Positions 32,896 through 41,485 of a stretch of 64,000 nt of DNA are shown here, in pieces; position 1 is the stretch's first letter, and every line of letters begins with the position of its first letter. Under the pieces are notes generated by a model. That model saw only the letters and a program-made list of their open reading frames with translations. It was not told where the DNA came from and ran no database searches. The position numbers and the translations under genes were made by a program. The stretch is taken from contig NZ_CP048882.1 of NCBI RefSeq assembly GCF_015910445.1, positions 4,650,001 to 4,714,000 of the forward strand, in the 5' to 3' direction. This stretch comes from Streptomyces bathyalis. Lineage in GTDB: Bacteria; Actinomycetota; Actinomycetes; Streptomycetales; Streptomycetaceae.

Positions 32896-34641
32896 ATGAG
32901 GGGCACTGTGCATCACACGGACGGCGACGGCCCCGGCCATCTGTCCCGTATGCAGCTCGACGACCTGCTGGAGGAACTCCAGGTCCGCATCGACGCCGTA
33001 CGCGGCACGCGGGACCGCATCCACGGCCTGCTCGACGCCGTTCTCTCCGTGGGCCGCGAACTCGAACTCTCCGAGGTGCTGAAGCGCATCACCGAGGCCG
33101 CCATGCTGCTCGTCGACGCCGAGTACGGCGCGCTCGGAGTGATCGGGGAGGACGGAAAGCTCTCCCAGTTCATACCCGTGGGTGTGACCGAGGAGCAGGC
33201 CCAGGCCATCGGCGTCCTCCCGAAGGGACGCGGGCTGCTGGGCGAACTGATACGGAACCCGGTGCCGCTGCGGCTTCCCGACCTGAGCCGGCATCCGTCC
33301 TCGGAGGGCTTTCCGCCGAACCATCCCCCGATGCGTTCCTTCCTCGGGGTCCCCATCTGGGTTCGCGACGAGGTGTTCGGCGACCTCTATCTGGCTGAGA
33401 AGCGGGAGGGCAAGGAGTTCGACAGTGAGGACGAGACCGTCCTGTCGACCCTGGCCGCGTCGGCGGGCGTCGCGATCGAGAACGCCCGGCTCTACGAGGA
33501 GGCCCGCTACCGCCAGCGCTGGATGGAGGCGAACGCCGAGGTCACAAGGGCCCTCCTGTCCGGAGTGGGGGAGCGGCGCGTCCTCGCGCTGATCGTGGAA
33601 CTGGCCCGCACGATCCTCTCCGCCGACCTCGGTGTGCTGGCGCTGCCGGAGGACGGCGGTGAGTCCTTCCGCATGGCGGTCGCGGCGGGCACCGACGCCG
33701 AACAGCACAGGGGGTTGCTGCTGCCCCGCGAGGGCTCCTTCGCCGGAGCCGCCGTCAAGGCGGGCGAGGGGATCACGAGCGCCGACGTGGAACACGATCC
33801 GCGCATCACGGTCGGGCCGCCTCGCTGGGCGGGCCTCGGGCCTGCCGTGGCGGTGCCGATGGTTGCCGAGGACGTGCCCAGGGGGGTGCTGCTGCTCGCC
33901 CGGGCCAAGCAGGGCCAGCCCTTCGCGGAGCCACAGATCGCGCCGCTGAGCGCCTTCGCCGCGCAGGCCGCGATCGCGATGGAGCTCGCTGAGCGGCGCC
34001 GGGACGCCGAACAGATCACGCTGCTCGAGGAGCGCGACCGCATCGCCCGTGACCTGCACGATCTGGCGATCCAGCGGCTGTTCGCGACGGGCATGACCCT
34101 GCAGAGCGCCACGCGTTTCGTCGACCACCCGAAGGCACGCGAGCGCCTGCTGAGGGCCGTCGAGGATCTCGACGCCACGATCAAGATCATCCGCTCGACG
34201 ATCTTCGGCCTGCGCGCGCACGAGAACGAACCGGGGGGCGGTGACGGGCTGCGCAGCCGCGTCACCCAGGCGGTGCAGGATGTCGCGTCGGCCCTGGGCT
34301 TCACGCCGATGCTCCGTATGGGCGGCCTGCTCGACACCGACGTGCCCGGTTCGGTCGCGGACGAGGCGGTGGCGGTGCTGCGGGAGGCCCTGTCGAACGT
34401 CGCACGGCATGCCGGGGCCACCAGCGTGGAGGTCGCGGCGGAGACGACGGGGGAGGCGTTCACGCTCAGCGTCGTCGACGACGGCTCCGGGATTCCGGAG
34501 GGCAGTCACCACAGCGGGCTGCAGAACCTCTCGGAGCGGGCGGAGCGGCTCGGCGGGGAGCTGCGCCTCGGCGCACCTTCCGGCGGCGGTACGAGGCTGA
34601 TCTGGCGTGTCCCGCTGAACGGCGCGGGCACGAGGATCTGA
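32896..34641 (+). CDS. osdK: GAF-GAF sensor histidine kinase (OsdK/DevS type)
   Basis: A 581-residue soluble kinase. Two GAF domains (about 60-195 and 215-370) are followed by a HisKA_3 dimerisation domain with the phosphorylation motif ERDRIARDLHDLAIQRLFATGM and an HATPase domain with REALSNVARHAGAT and VVDDGSGIP. This is the DevS/DosS architecture, in which the first GAF can bind heme and sense O2, NO or CO; whether heme binds here cannot be read. The ATG at 32896 follows GGAGGGG. Its partner regulator is the next gene, convergent. Confidence 0.88.
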   Translation: MRGTVHHTDGDGPGHLSRMQLDDLLEELQVRIDAVRGTRDRIHGLLDAVLSVGRELELSEVLKRITEAAMLLVDAEYGALGVIGEDGKLSQFIPVGVTEEQAQAIGVLPKGRGLLGELIRNPVPLRLPDLSRHPSSEGFPPNHPPMRSFLGVPIWVRDEVFGDLYLAEKREGKEFDSEDETVLSTLAASAGVAIENARLYEEARYRQRWMEANAEVTRALLSGVGERRVLALIVELARTILSADLGVLALPEDGGESFRMAVAAGTDAEQHRGLLLPREGSFAGAAVKAGEGITSADVEHDPRITVGPPRWAGLGPAVAVPMVAEDVPRGVLLLARAKQGQPFAEPQIAPLSAFAAQAAIAMELAERRRDAEQITLLEERDRIARDLHDLAIQRLFATGMTLQSATRFVDHPKARERLLRAVEDLDATIKIIRSTIFGLRAHENEPGGGDGLRSRVTQAVQDVASALGFTPMLRMGGLLDTDVPGSVADEAVAVLREALSNVARHAGATSVEVAAETTGEAFTLSVVDDGSGIPEGSHHSGLQNLSERAERLGGELRLGAPSGGGTRLIWRVPLNGAGTRI

Positions 34642-34730
34642 TCCGGCGGCCGGCTCGCGCCGGGCTCGGGATCTGAGCGGTCGGTTCACACCGGGATCAG
34701 GTCCGGCGGCGGACCACGGGCCGCGCATGG

Positions 34731-34790
34731 CGCCCGGTGACCAGTGTCGCCCGGTGACCGCCCTCGCCCGGTGAACGCCCTCGCCCGGTC
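34731..34790. repeat. CGCCCGGTGA tandem repeat
   Basis: Four imperfect copies of a roughly 17-bp unit with core CGCCCGGTGA, between the convergent kinase and response-regulator genes. It may be slippage-derived and has no obvious role. Confidence 0.5.
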
Positions 34791-34792
34791 AC

Positions 34793-35497
34793 TCAGTGAC
34801 GGCGGTGCCTCTCCTTCTCCTGTGCCTGCACCTGCGTCGCCATCACGGCCGCCTGCACCCGGCGCTCCACCCCGAGCTTCGCCAGGAGCCGCGAGATGTG
34901 GTTCTTCACCGTCTTCTCGGACAGGAAGAGCCGCTTGCCGATCTCCTGGTTGGTCATCCCCTCGCCGATCAGTTCCAGGATGTCCCGCTCCCGAGGGGAG
35001 AGGCCCGCGAAGGCGTCCTCCGGGTGCTCTTCCTCGCGGGCGTCCGGACCGCGCAGGCTGCCCATGAGCCGGGCCGTCGTCGCCGGGTCGAGCATGGACT
35101 GGCCGGCCGCGACCGTTCGTACGGCCGAGACGAGGTCCGAGCCGTTGATCTGCTTGAGCACATAGCCCGAGGCGCCCGCCATGATCGCGTCCAGCAGCGC
35201 GTCGTCGTCGTCGAACGACGTCAGCATCAGGCACGCCAGCTCGGGCATGCGTGAGCGCAGCTCGCGGCAGACGGTCACGCCGTCGCCGTCCGGCAGCCGC
35301 ACGTCGAGTACGGCCACGTGCGGGCGGAGCGCCGGGCCGCGGGCCAGGGCCTGCTCGGCGGTGGCGGCCTCGCCGATGACCTCGATGTCGGATTCGGACT
35401 CCAGTAGGTCGTGCACCCCGCGCCGTACCACTTCGTGGTCGTCGAGAAGGAGGACCCTGATGGGGTTCTGCTCGGAGTACGTCCGCAGTTCGCTCAT
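34793..35497 (-). CDS. osdR: NarL/LuxR-type response regulator (OsdR/DevR type)
   Basis: A 234-residue regulator. The receiver domain (13-130) has the acidic pocket LLLDDHE, phosphoacceptor Asp in VAVLDVRLPDGDG and Lys in YVLKQ. The C-terminal LuxR helix-turn-helix is LSPRERDILELIGEGMTNQEIGKRLFLSEKTVKNHISRLLAKLG. It is the expected partner of the GAF kinase and probable controller of the whole cluster. Start at 35497 after GGAAGGGG. Two putative boxes lie upstream, consistent with autoregulation. Confidence 0.9.
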   Translation of the reverse strand: MSELRTYSEQNPIRVLLLDDHEVVRRGVHDLLESESDIEVIGEAATAEQALARGPALRPHVAVLDVRLPDGDGVTVCRELRSRMPELACLMLTSFDDDDALLDAIMAGASGYVLKQINGSDLVSAVRTVAAGQSMLDPATTARLMGSLRGPDAREEEHPEDAFAGLSPRERDILELIGEGMTNQEIGKRLFLSEKTVKNHISRLLAKLGVERRVQAAVMATQVQAQEKERHRRH

Positions 35498-35563
35498 GTC
35501 GCACCCCTTCCCCTGGCGGATGCCGTTCTCCGCATCCTCGCCCTGCCGGGGACCGGCCGAATA

Positions 35564-35578
35564 GGGCCGAACGGACCC
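35564..35578. promoter_or_regulatory. Putative OsdR box 1 upstream of osdR
   Basis: GGGCCGAACGGACCC, an imperfect palindrome 67 bp upstream of the response regulator start and 122 bp upstream of the divergent Rv1733c-like gene. Confidence 0.5.
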
Positions 35579-35617
35579 GAGCGGGCGGCGGAGAGGGCCA
35601 CTCGTACCAGCATCGGT

Positions 35618-35633
35618 GGACCTTCCGGCCCCC
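35618..35633. promoter_or_regulatory. Putative OsdR box 2 upstream of the Rv1733c-like gene
   Basis: GGACCTTCCGGCCCCC (reverse complement GGGGGCCGGAAGGTCC), about 66 bp before the start of the membrane protein gene, close to a typical activator distance. Confidence 0.5.
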
Positions 35634-35699
35634 TTAGGCGACGCGCGGCAGATCACCTCGCTCCCGTGTCCGCTTTGCCGCCGCGAGGGGAGTCGCCGC

Positions 35700-36266
35700 A
35701 TGAGGGCGAGGAGATGGCTGTGGCGCTGGCGGAAGAACCCGCTCAGGCGCCGCTCCGACCGTGCCGAGGCATGGGCGGGCGTCGCAGCCGGAGTGATCAT
35801 GGCGGTGTGCGCGCCGCTCACCGGGGCGCTCACCTCGGACGCGGTCGCCGGCAACCTCAGCGAGCAGCCGGGCCTTCACCGCACGTCCGCAGTGCTGCGC
35901 GAGGACGCTCCCTCGACGGACGGCATCGCGACCGTCTCCGACGACCCCACGGTGCTCACGAAGGTCGAGTGGAGGACAGCCGACGGCCACACCCGCTCGG
36001 GCCGGGCGCCCGTGGAGGCCGGAACCCGGGAGGGCACGCACATACCGCTGTGGCTCGACCGTCAGGGCATGCCGCACCAGCCGCCCCCCGGCCCCGCCGA
36101 GGTGACCGTCCAGGGCGGTGCCGCCGGCGGTGCCATCGCCGTGGCCACGTGTTTCGCGGTGGGAAGCGGCTGCTGGGTGGTGCGCAGGCGTATGGACGCG
36201 GCGCGCTACAAGGCCTGGGAACGCGAGTGGGCCACGGTGGGGCCCAGGTGGAGCCGCCGCGAGTGA
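35700..36266 (+). CDS. Rv1733c-like two-helix membrane protein
   Basis: A 188-residue protein with a basic N-terminus (RARRWLWRWRKNPLRRRSDRAE), a membrane helix (AWAGVAAGVIMAVCAPLTGAL), an exported central domain with VEWRTADGHTRSGRAPV, and a second helix (GGAIAVATCFAVGSGCWVVRRR) before a basic tail. This is the layout of the Rv1733c family, a strongly DosR-induced protein in mycobacteria with no known activity. The ATG at 35700 follows GAGGGGAG. Two putative OsdR boxes precede it. Confidence 0.85.
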   Translation: MRARRWLWRWRKNPLRRRSDRAEAWAGVAAGVIMAVCAPLTGALTSDAVAGNLSEQPGLHRTSAVLREDAPSTDGIATVSDDPTVLTKVEWRTADGHTRSGRAPVEAGTREGTHIPLWLDRQGMPHQPPPGPAEVTVQGGAAGGAIAVATCFAVGSGCWVVRRRMDAARYKAWEREWATVGPRWSRRE

Positions 36267-36342
36267 GGGCCGGCCTCCAGGGAGCGGAGCCGCGCGCCGA
36301 GCGCTGAGACCTGGGCGACGGAACCGAGCGGTACGCCGGGCC

Positions 36343-36419
36343 TCAGAGCTCAGAGCTCAGAGCTCAGAGCTCAGAGCTCAGAGCTCAGAGCTCAGAGCTC
36401 AGAGCTCAGAGCTCAGAGC
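36343..36419. repeat. Perfect 7-bp tandem repeat, 11 copies
   Basis: Eleven exact copies of TCAGAGC, ending in a palindromic turn (TCAGAGCTCTGA at 36413-36424). It sits between two convergent genes. Because GAGCTC recurs in every unit the array may form alternative hairpins and act as a terminator; it is also a likely hypervariable tract. Confidence 0.9.
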
Positions 36420-36449
36420 TCTGAGCTGCGTCAGAACCTCCGCCGGACC

Positions 36450-37451
36450 TCACTGCACGACCTCGAGCACCTCACGCACCGGACGGCGCGGCGTGGGCCG
36501 CCCCAGCGGTCCGTATCCCAGCCGGATCACCATCTGGACCGGGCCCGCTCCCCACACTGGGTCGCGCAGCAGCCAGCGCAGCTCCGAGCGCTCCAGCGCC
36601 TGCGTGGCGAAGGAGGTGGCCAGACCCTCCCGCGTGGCCGTCAGCAGCGTCCGCTCCATGGCCTGTCCCGCGGCCAGCCAGTCGGACGGGTGGTCGTGCT
36701 CGGTGCAGAGCAGCCCCAGAAGCGGCATGTGCTCGAACGCAGCCGTGCCGGGGCCGGCGTCGCCCGTCTCGCTCCTGCCCCGTGCGAAGTCGCGCACCGG
36801 CGCCCTGCCGTCGCTCCTGCGGGGGCCGAAGCCGGTCTCCGGGATGCCGTCCGTGGCCGCGTCGGAGAGCTTCACGCCCGTACGCACCCAGCGCTGCTCG
36901 TCCGGGTCGCCCGAGTGCGCCGAACTCAGCTCCGCCTCCTCGATCACATCGAGTACCAGCGACAGGTGCCAGCCCGAGAGGAACGCCAGCCGGCCGCCCT
37001 CCGCGCGGGCCTGCGCGACAAGACGGTCCGCGAGCTCGTCGGGTATCGGCCGCTCGTCGAACGGGCGGCGGCTCGTGCGCCGCTCGGCGATCGCCGTGTG
37101 GAGGGCTGCCAGACCGGGGTCGATGGTCCCCGCCGACTCCCTCAGCGACACGTGCGCCAGGATCTGCCAGTCGTCCGGGTCGGGCAGAGTCGTCACAACG
37201 GGACGGAACCCCGCGTGCTGAGCTGCCACCCGCAGATTGAACAGCGCCGCGCCACAGCCCAGATGCAACGCTCGCAACTGCGGGTCGGCGTGCGGCATGG
37301 CCCGCTCCGGGTCGGCCCGCAGAGTGATCGAGTCGCCGGCGCGGCTGTACTGGAACCGCCACGGCTGCGCATTGTGCATGGACGGTGCCATGGACGCATC
37401 CCGGACGAGATTCTCGACCACCTCGCTCCGGGCGAATGAGGTGGAGGACAT
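36450..37451 (-). CDS. Acg-family FMN-binding nitroreductase-like protein
   Basis: A 333-residue protein of the Acg/Rv2032 group: an N-terminal nitroreductase motif (LVRDASMAPSMHNAQPWRF), TSRRPFDERPIP, and a C-terminal nitroreductase half (GQAMERTLLTATREGLATSF, VQMVIRLGYG). Mycobacterial Acg proteins bind FMN but lack activity and may sequester flavin in dormancy. They are classic DosR targets. The start at 37451 follows GGGAG. A GGGGCCGAACGTCCCC box lies about 150 bp upstream. Confidence 0.87.
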   Translation of the reverse strand: MSSTSFARSEVVENLVRDASMAPSMHNAQPWRFQYSRAGDSITLRADPERAMPHADPQLRALHLGCGAALFNLRVAAQHAGFRPVVTTLPDPDDWQILAHVSLRESAGTIDPGLAALHTAIAERRTSRRPFDERPIPDELADRLVAQARAEGGRLAFLSGWHLSLVLDVIEEAELSSAHSGDPDEQRWVRTGVKLSDAATDGIPETGFGPRRSDGRAPVRDFARGRSETGDAGPGTAAFEHMPLLGLLCTEHDHPSDWLAAGQAMERTLLTATREGLATSFATQALERSELRWLLRDPVWGAGPVQMVIRLGYGPLGRPTPRRPVREVLEVVQ

Positions 37452-37598
37452 GAACACTCCCTGCTGTTCGACTGCGGCGGCCACCGCCCTGGGGCCGTCG
37501 TCGACGAACCTCACGCGCCGGGCCCGCGGCGTCCGTCTACTCGCTCAACACTCCTGCCCGTGGTGGCACTGCGCCGAGGGCCCGTGAGGTCCCGTCGA

Positions 37599-37614
37599 GG
37601 GGCCGAACGTCCCC
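37599..37614. promoter_or_regulatory. Putative OsdR box upstream of the Acg-like gene
   Basis: GGGGCCGAACGTCCCC, the most symmetric copy of the motif in the window, in the 290-bp gap upstream of the Acg-like gene. Confidence 0.55.
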
Positions 37615-37741
37615 TTGTCAGGAGCACCGCACAGAGGACAGCGCCCCGTCCGAGGGAGGGACCGGGCGCTGCACCGGAGAGTTCCGCGGCCGTGGCACCC
37701 GGGCGGCGACGCACCGGCCGCCCGCGAGTCAGCGGCTGTGA

Positions 37742-39568
37742 TCAGTAGCCGAGGCCGTGCCCGTACTCGTAGAGGGTCCCGCCGCCGTCGCCGAGGGCCG
37801 GGATGCTGACCGGGAGCTTGCCCGCCGGGTCGATGTCGCCGTACAGGACCCGTACGAGGGACGTCAGTGACTGCTTCCCGTACGAGAACGTGGCCAGGTA
37901 GGCGGGCACGTCGGGGAAGCGGCGGATGTCGTAGGCGTTGCGCACGGCGACCGCGACGACCGGCCTGCCCGTCTTCATCAGCGCCTTGACCAGGTCCGCC
38001 TGCGCGGCGCCCTTGTCCTTGGGGGACGCGGCGGCGTTGGTCAGGACGACGGTCACGTCGTGCTGACCGGCCGCGGTGACGGCTTCCTCGATCTTCGCGG
38101 CGGCGGGAGTCGCGCCGGTCGCCAGCGGGGTGGCCCCCTGGCCCGACCGCTTGCCGACCGTGTCGGCGACGGTGCCGACCTGGCTCGCGTCCCAGCCGGT
38201 GACGAGGACTGTGCGCTTGGCGTCCGAGAGGGGCAGAGTGCCGCCCTCGTTGCGCACCAGCGTGACCGTGCGGTCGGTGATGCTGGCGCAGTCCGCGGCG
38301 TGGCGGCGGTTGCCGACGACGCGGGCGGCGCGCTTCTCGTCGACGTACGGACGCGGGAAGAGGCCGTTGCGCAGCTTGTGCTCCAGGATGCGCAGGACGG
38401 ACGCGTCGAGCCTGTCCTCGGTGACCTCGCCGCTCTCGACGGCCTTGAGGACGGCGGCGTGAGCGGTGTCGGCCTTCGGGGCGAGGACGAGCTGGTCGCA
38501 GCCGGCCTTGAGCGCCCGTACGGGAGCGACGTCCGGCGGGAAGTCCTCGGTGGCGCCGCCCATGTCGAGGGCGTCGGTCACGATGAGGCCGCGGAAGCCG
38601 AGCTCCTCGCGGAGCAGCCCCGTCACGATGGGCTTCGACATGGTCGCCGGGACGCCGCTGGAGTCCAGTGAGGGGACGACGATGTGGGCCGTCATGATCG
38701 TGTCGACGCCGCGTGCGATGGCGGCGCGGAACGGCGGCAGATCGATCTCGTCCAGCTCCGCGCGCGTGTGCTTGATGACGGGAAGGCCGGTGTGGCTGTC
38801 GACGTCGGTGTCACCGTGGCCCGGGAAGTGCTTTGCGGCGCTGGCCACTTCGCCGCGGTGGTAGCCGCGTACGGACTCGGCGACCAGCTGCGAGCACAGC
38901 GAGGGATCGGAGCCGAAGGAGCGGACGCCGATGATCGGGTTGTCCGGGTTGATGTTGACGTCGGCGACGGGCGCGTAGTTCTGGTTGATGCCCATCGCGG
39001 CCAGCTCGGTTCCGATGATCTCGGACGAGCGGCGGACGTCGCCCTGTGAACGGCCCGCCGCCAGCGCCATGTTGCCCGGCAGCTGGGTTGCCGGCTCCAG
39101 CATGCGGTAGACGACGCTGCCGCCCTCCTGGTCGATGGAGACCAGCAGCGGGATGCGGGCGCCCGTGCGGAGCGACGCGCGCTGAAGACCGTTGGAGAGG
39201 CCGGCGACCTGGCTCGGCTCCTTCAGGTTGTCCGGGCCGCGACGCGCGTCGAAGTAGATGACGCCGCCGGGACGGTACTTGGCGATGACCTCCGCCGGCG
39301 TCGAAACCCCGTACAGCTCCTTGTTCTTGGCGTGCTCGGTGTCCGCCGACTTCCCGTAGACCTCGACGACGAAGAGCTGCCCGATCTTCTCCTTGAGTGA
39401 CATGCGTCCGAGCAGGGCGCGTGCCGCGCGCCGGTTGCGCTCCTTGTCCTCGGCGGCCGCCTGTGCCGTGCTCCCAGGGAGGGCGAGGGCCGCCGCGATG
39501 CCGGCCGCTCCGGCTCCGGCGAGGATCTGTCTGCGGGTGGTGGGCTGTGACGGCGGCGTCTGCTGCAT
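37742..39568 (-). CDS. Secreted glycoside hydrolase family 3 (beta-N-acetylglucosaminidase-like)
   Basis: A 608-residue exported enzyme. The start at 39568 follows GAGGAG and gives a Tat signal (TTRRQILAGAGAAGIAAALAL) with an alanine-rich cleavage region. The GH3 barrel shows VSIDQEGG, the NagZ-type loop KHFPGHGDTDVDSH with the catalytic His, and the nucleophile Asp in VTDALDMGG. A C-terminal GH3 sandwich domain (about 420-600) follows. These features point to N-acetyl-beta-glucosaminidase activity on chitin or peptidoglycan fragments. Confidence 0.9.
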   Translation of the reverse strand: MQQTPPSQPTTRRQILAGAGAAGIAAALALPGSTAQAAAEDKERNRRAARALLGRMSLKEKIGQLFVVEVYGKSADTEHAKNKELYGVSTPAEVIAKYRPGGVIYFDARRGPDNLKEPSQVAGLSNGLQRASLRTGARIPLLVSIDQEGGSVVYRMLEPATQLPGNMALAAGRSQGDVRRSSEIIGTELAAMGINQNYAPVADVNINPDNPIIGVRSFGSDPSLCSQLVAESVRGYHRGEVASAAKHFPGHGDTDVDSHTGLPVIKHTRAELDEIDLPPFRAAIARGVDTIMTAHIVVPSLDSSGVPATMSKPIVTGLLREELGFRGLIVTDALDMGGATEDFPPDVAPVRALKAGCDQLVLAPKADTAHAAVLKAVESGEVTEDRLDASVLRILEHKLRNGLFPRPYVDEKRAARVVGNRRHAADCASITDRTVTLVRNEGGTLPLSDAKRTVLVTGWDASQVGTVADTVGKRSGQGATPLATGATPAAAKIEEAVTAAGQHDVTVVLTNAAASPKDKGAAQADLVKALMKTGRPVVAVAVRNAYDIRRFPDVPAYLATFSYGKQSLTSLVRVLYGDIDPAGKLPVSIPALGDGGGTLYEYGHGLGY

Positions 39569-39874
39569 ATGGGTGCTCCTCACACGGGTCCCATGAAGCC
39601 GGGCATACGGGAGCGCACATCGTTGCAGCGGGGCGATTGGAGGACCAGACGCCGCGCGGATGTTCATCGGTCCAGTCCACTGGCGGCGGGGGCGAGTTCA
39701 GCCCTGTCGGGTGCGGCCGGCGCGGGGTGCGAAGGCGTACGGGCCGACGAGGTGCAGTCGCGGGGGTTACCGGTGGCCGCACCCGGCCCGCAGGTGAGCG
39801 GGCCGGGTGCGCACGGGCCGATGAACCGTGTGCGTGGACCGGGCGCGCGTGGACCGTGTGCGGGTGCCGGGCCG
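39569..39874. other. Intergenic region between wrbA and the GH3 gene
   Basis: About 306 bp containing the wrbA terminator hairpin (39778-39811) and the GH3 promoter region. No gene is seen. Confidence 0.55.
39778..39811 (-). terminator. Hairpin terminator of wrbA
   Basis: A perfect 14-bp stem (core GCACCCGGCCCGC / GCGGGCCGGGTGC) with a 6-base AGGTGA loop, 63 bp after the wrbA stop. It lacks a U tract. Confidence 0.7.
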
Positions 39875-40519
39875 TCAGGCCGCCAGCCCGGACTTGACCC
39901 CGCGGGCTATGCGGACCACGCGTTCGGCCTGGACCCGCGCTGCCGTGCGTGCGGTCTCGTCCACCGGATTGGCGCCCTGAGCGTCGGTGTGCGACGTGCC
40001 GTACGGGTTGCCGTCGGCGAACTTGGACGGGTCGGTGTACCCCGGCGCGGCGATCAGCCCTCCGAAGTGGTGGATGGTCGTGTACAGGGCGAGCAGCGTC
40101 GATTCCTGGCCGCCGTGCTGCGAGGCGGAAGAGGTGAATCCGCTGTAGACCTTGTCGGCCAGCTTGCCCTCGGCCCACAAGCCGCCGAGCTGGTCGAGCA
40201 CCTGCTTCAGCTGTGACGAGACGTTCCCGAAACGGGTCGGCGTGCCGAAGAGCACGGCATCCGCCCAGTCCACGTCCTCGGGGGAGGCCTCGGGGATGTC
40301 GGCGGTCGCCCGCTGGTTCTCGGCCCAGGCGGGGTTGGAGTCGATCGCGGACTGGGGCGCCAGTTCCGGTGCGCGGCGCAGACGCACCTCTGCGCCCGCC
40401 TTCTCCGCGGTCTCGCCGATCTCCTTGGCGAGGGCGGCGATGGTGCCGGTGGAGGAGTAGTAGATGACGGCGACCTTGAGCTGGGCGGAGCCGGCGTCGG
40501 CCGTAGTCGGGGTGCTCAT
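39875..40519 (-). CDS. wrbA: NAD(P)H:quinone oxidoreductase, WrbA family
   Basis: A 214-residue flavodoxin-like enzyme that reduces quinones by two electrons using FMN, limiting redox cycling. Evidence: the FMN phosphate loop YYSSTGTIAALAKEI, DAVLFGTPTRFGNVSSQLKQVLDQ, and FTSSASQHGGQESTLL. The start at 40519 gives MSTPTT and removes a spurious N-terminal extension. Single gene. Confidence 0.92.
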   Translation of the reverse strand: MSTPTTADAGSAQLKVAVIYYSSTGTIAALAKEIGETAEKAGAEVRLRRAPELAPQSAIDSNPAWAENQRATADIPEASPEDVDWADAVLFGTPTRFGNVSSQLKQVLDQLGGLWAEGKLADKVYSGFTSSASQHGGQESTLLALYTTIHHFGGLIAAPGYTDPSKFADGNPYGTSHTDAQGANPVDETARTAARVQAERVVRIARGVKSGLAA

Positions 40520-41485
40520 GGAACTCCTGTCCAAGTGACGTGCGATTTCTGTGCGTTGCGGTACCACGGGCACACGCACGCACACGTCCTCCCGTCAGGG
40601 GGTCGTTGAAGCGGCAACTACCCTGTCTTCCGACGGCCATTCACCGTCACGCGGAGGGAGATGGCGGCTGCGGGGTCTACGAACCGCTCCCGCGGCGGTC
40701 ACCGGGCGGCCCATGGGGCGTACCTTCCCGGCGAGCGCGGGGGCGAGAGCAGGGGTCGGGGGTGCCGGCGGACCGGGGTCGGGGATTTCGGCGGACCGGT
40801 GTCGGGGGATTTCGGCGGACCGGCCTGTCCCCGGGACTCCCGCGTGGGGGCCGACGCGGGCGGGAGCCAGATCACCAGGGCTCGGGCCCGGCCGGCCCCC
40901 GGCACGCGTGATCGCGTCGGTCGGAGGGACTGGATCGCAGGAGTCGCGAGCCGCCGGACCGGAGGGCCTTCCCGGAGGTCCCCCGGGCCGAGGGCGACCC
41001 GGCAGGGCGACCCGGCAAGATTGGCCGGATGCGGTTCCACCGGTTCCGCTTCGTGGTGTGCGGTGGAGCTTTGCGGGCGGTCGCCACCGCCCCGGGTCGG
41101 CTTTTCCGGAAGACCGGGCGGTTCCGTGCAACTAACAGCCCCTCCGAGTCGTCTCTATGGGGGAGAGCCTTCGTCGAGGGTCCTGCTCAGCAGGCGTGAC
41201 GAATGGTGCCGAAGACGGCGGACGGCGCGCCGCGCGGACACCGCGACCACCGCGCGGCTCCTCTGATCTTCCCCCGGCACGCGCTCCGACCAGTGCCTTC
41301 AGGGCCCATCGGCCCCGGCTCCCCGATTGTGGCCGGACAGGGTACTGCATGATCAGGAAAATGACGCGCCGGTTGGGAATTAAGTCCGGTTTCCGCTCGT
41401 TGTTTCCTACGGATGGGGGCACCCGGGGGGTGTCCGACCCAAGCCACCGACCAGATTGAACGAGTCCACTCGCAAGGGAGCACGC
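40520..41485. other. Long non-coding interval upstream of hrdD
   Basis: About 965 bp without a convincing gene; the many open frames here have low-complexity Pro/Arg/Gly-rich products typical of GC bias. It holds a short tandem repeat (40753-40822) and, in the last 350 bp, an AT-richer stretch with the likely hrdD promoters. A small RNA cannot be excluded. Confidence 0.5.
40753..40822. repeat. Three-copy 22-24 bp tandem repeat
   Basis: Three imperfect copies of a unit ending GGCGGACCGG, the last two sharing TCGGGG(G)ATTTCGGCGGACC. Non-coding, upstream of hrdD. Confidence 0.6.

Noticed and set aside
40551-41135. Possible gene before hrdD
   Set aside because: The product is Pro/Gly/Arg-rich low complexity, spans a tandem repeat and lacks a ribosome site; equally long frames exist in other registers.
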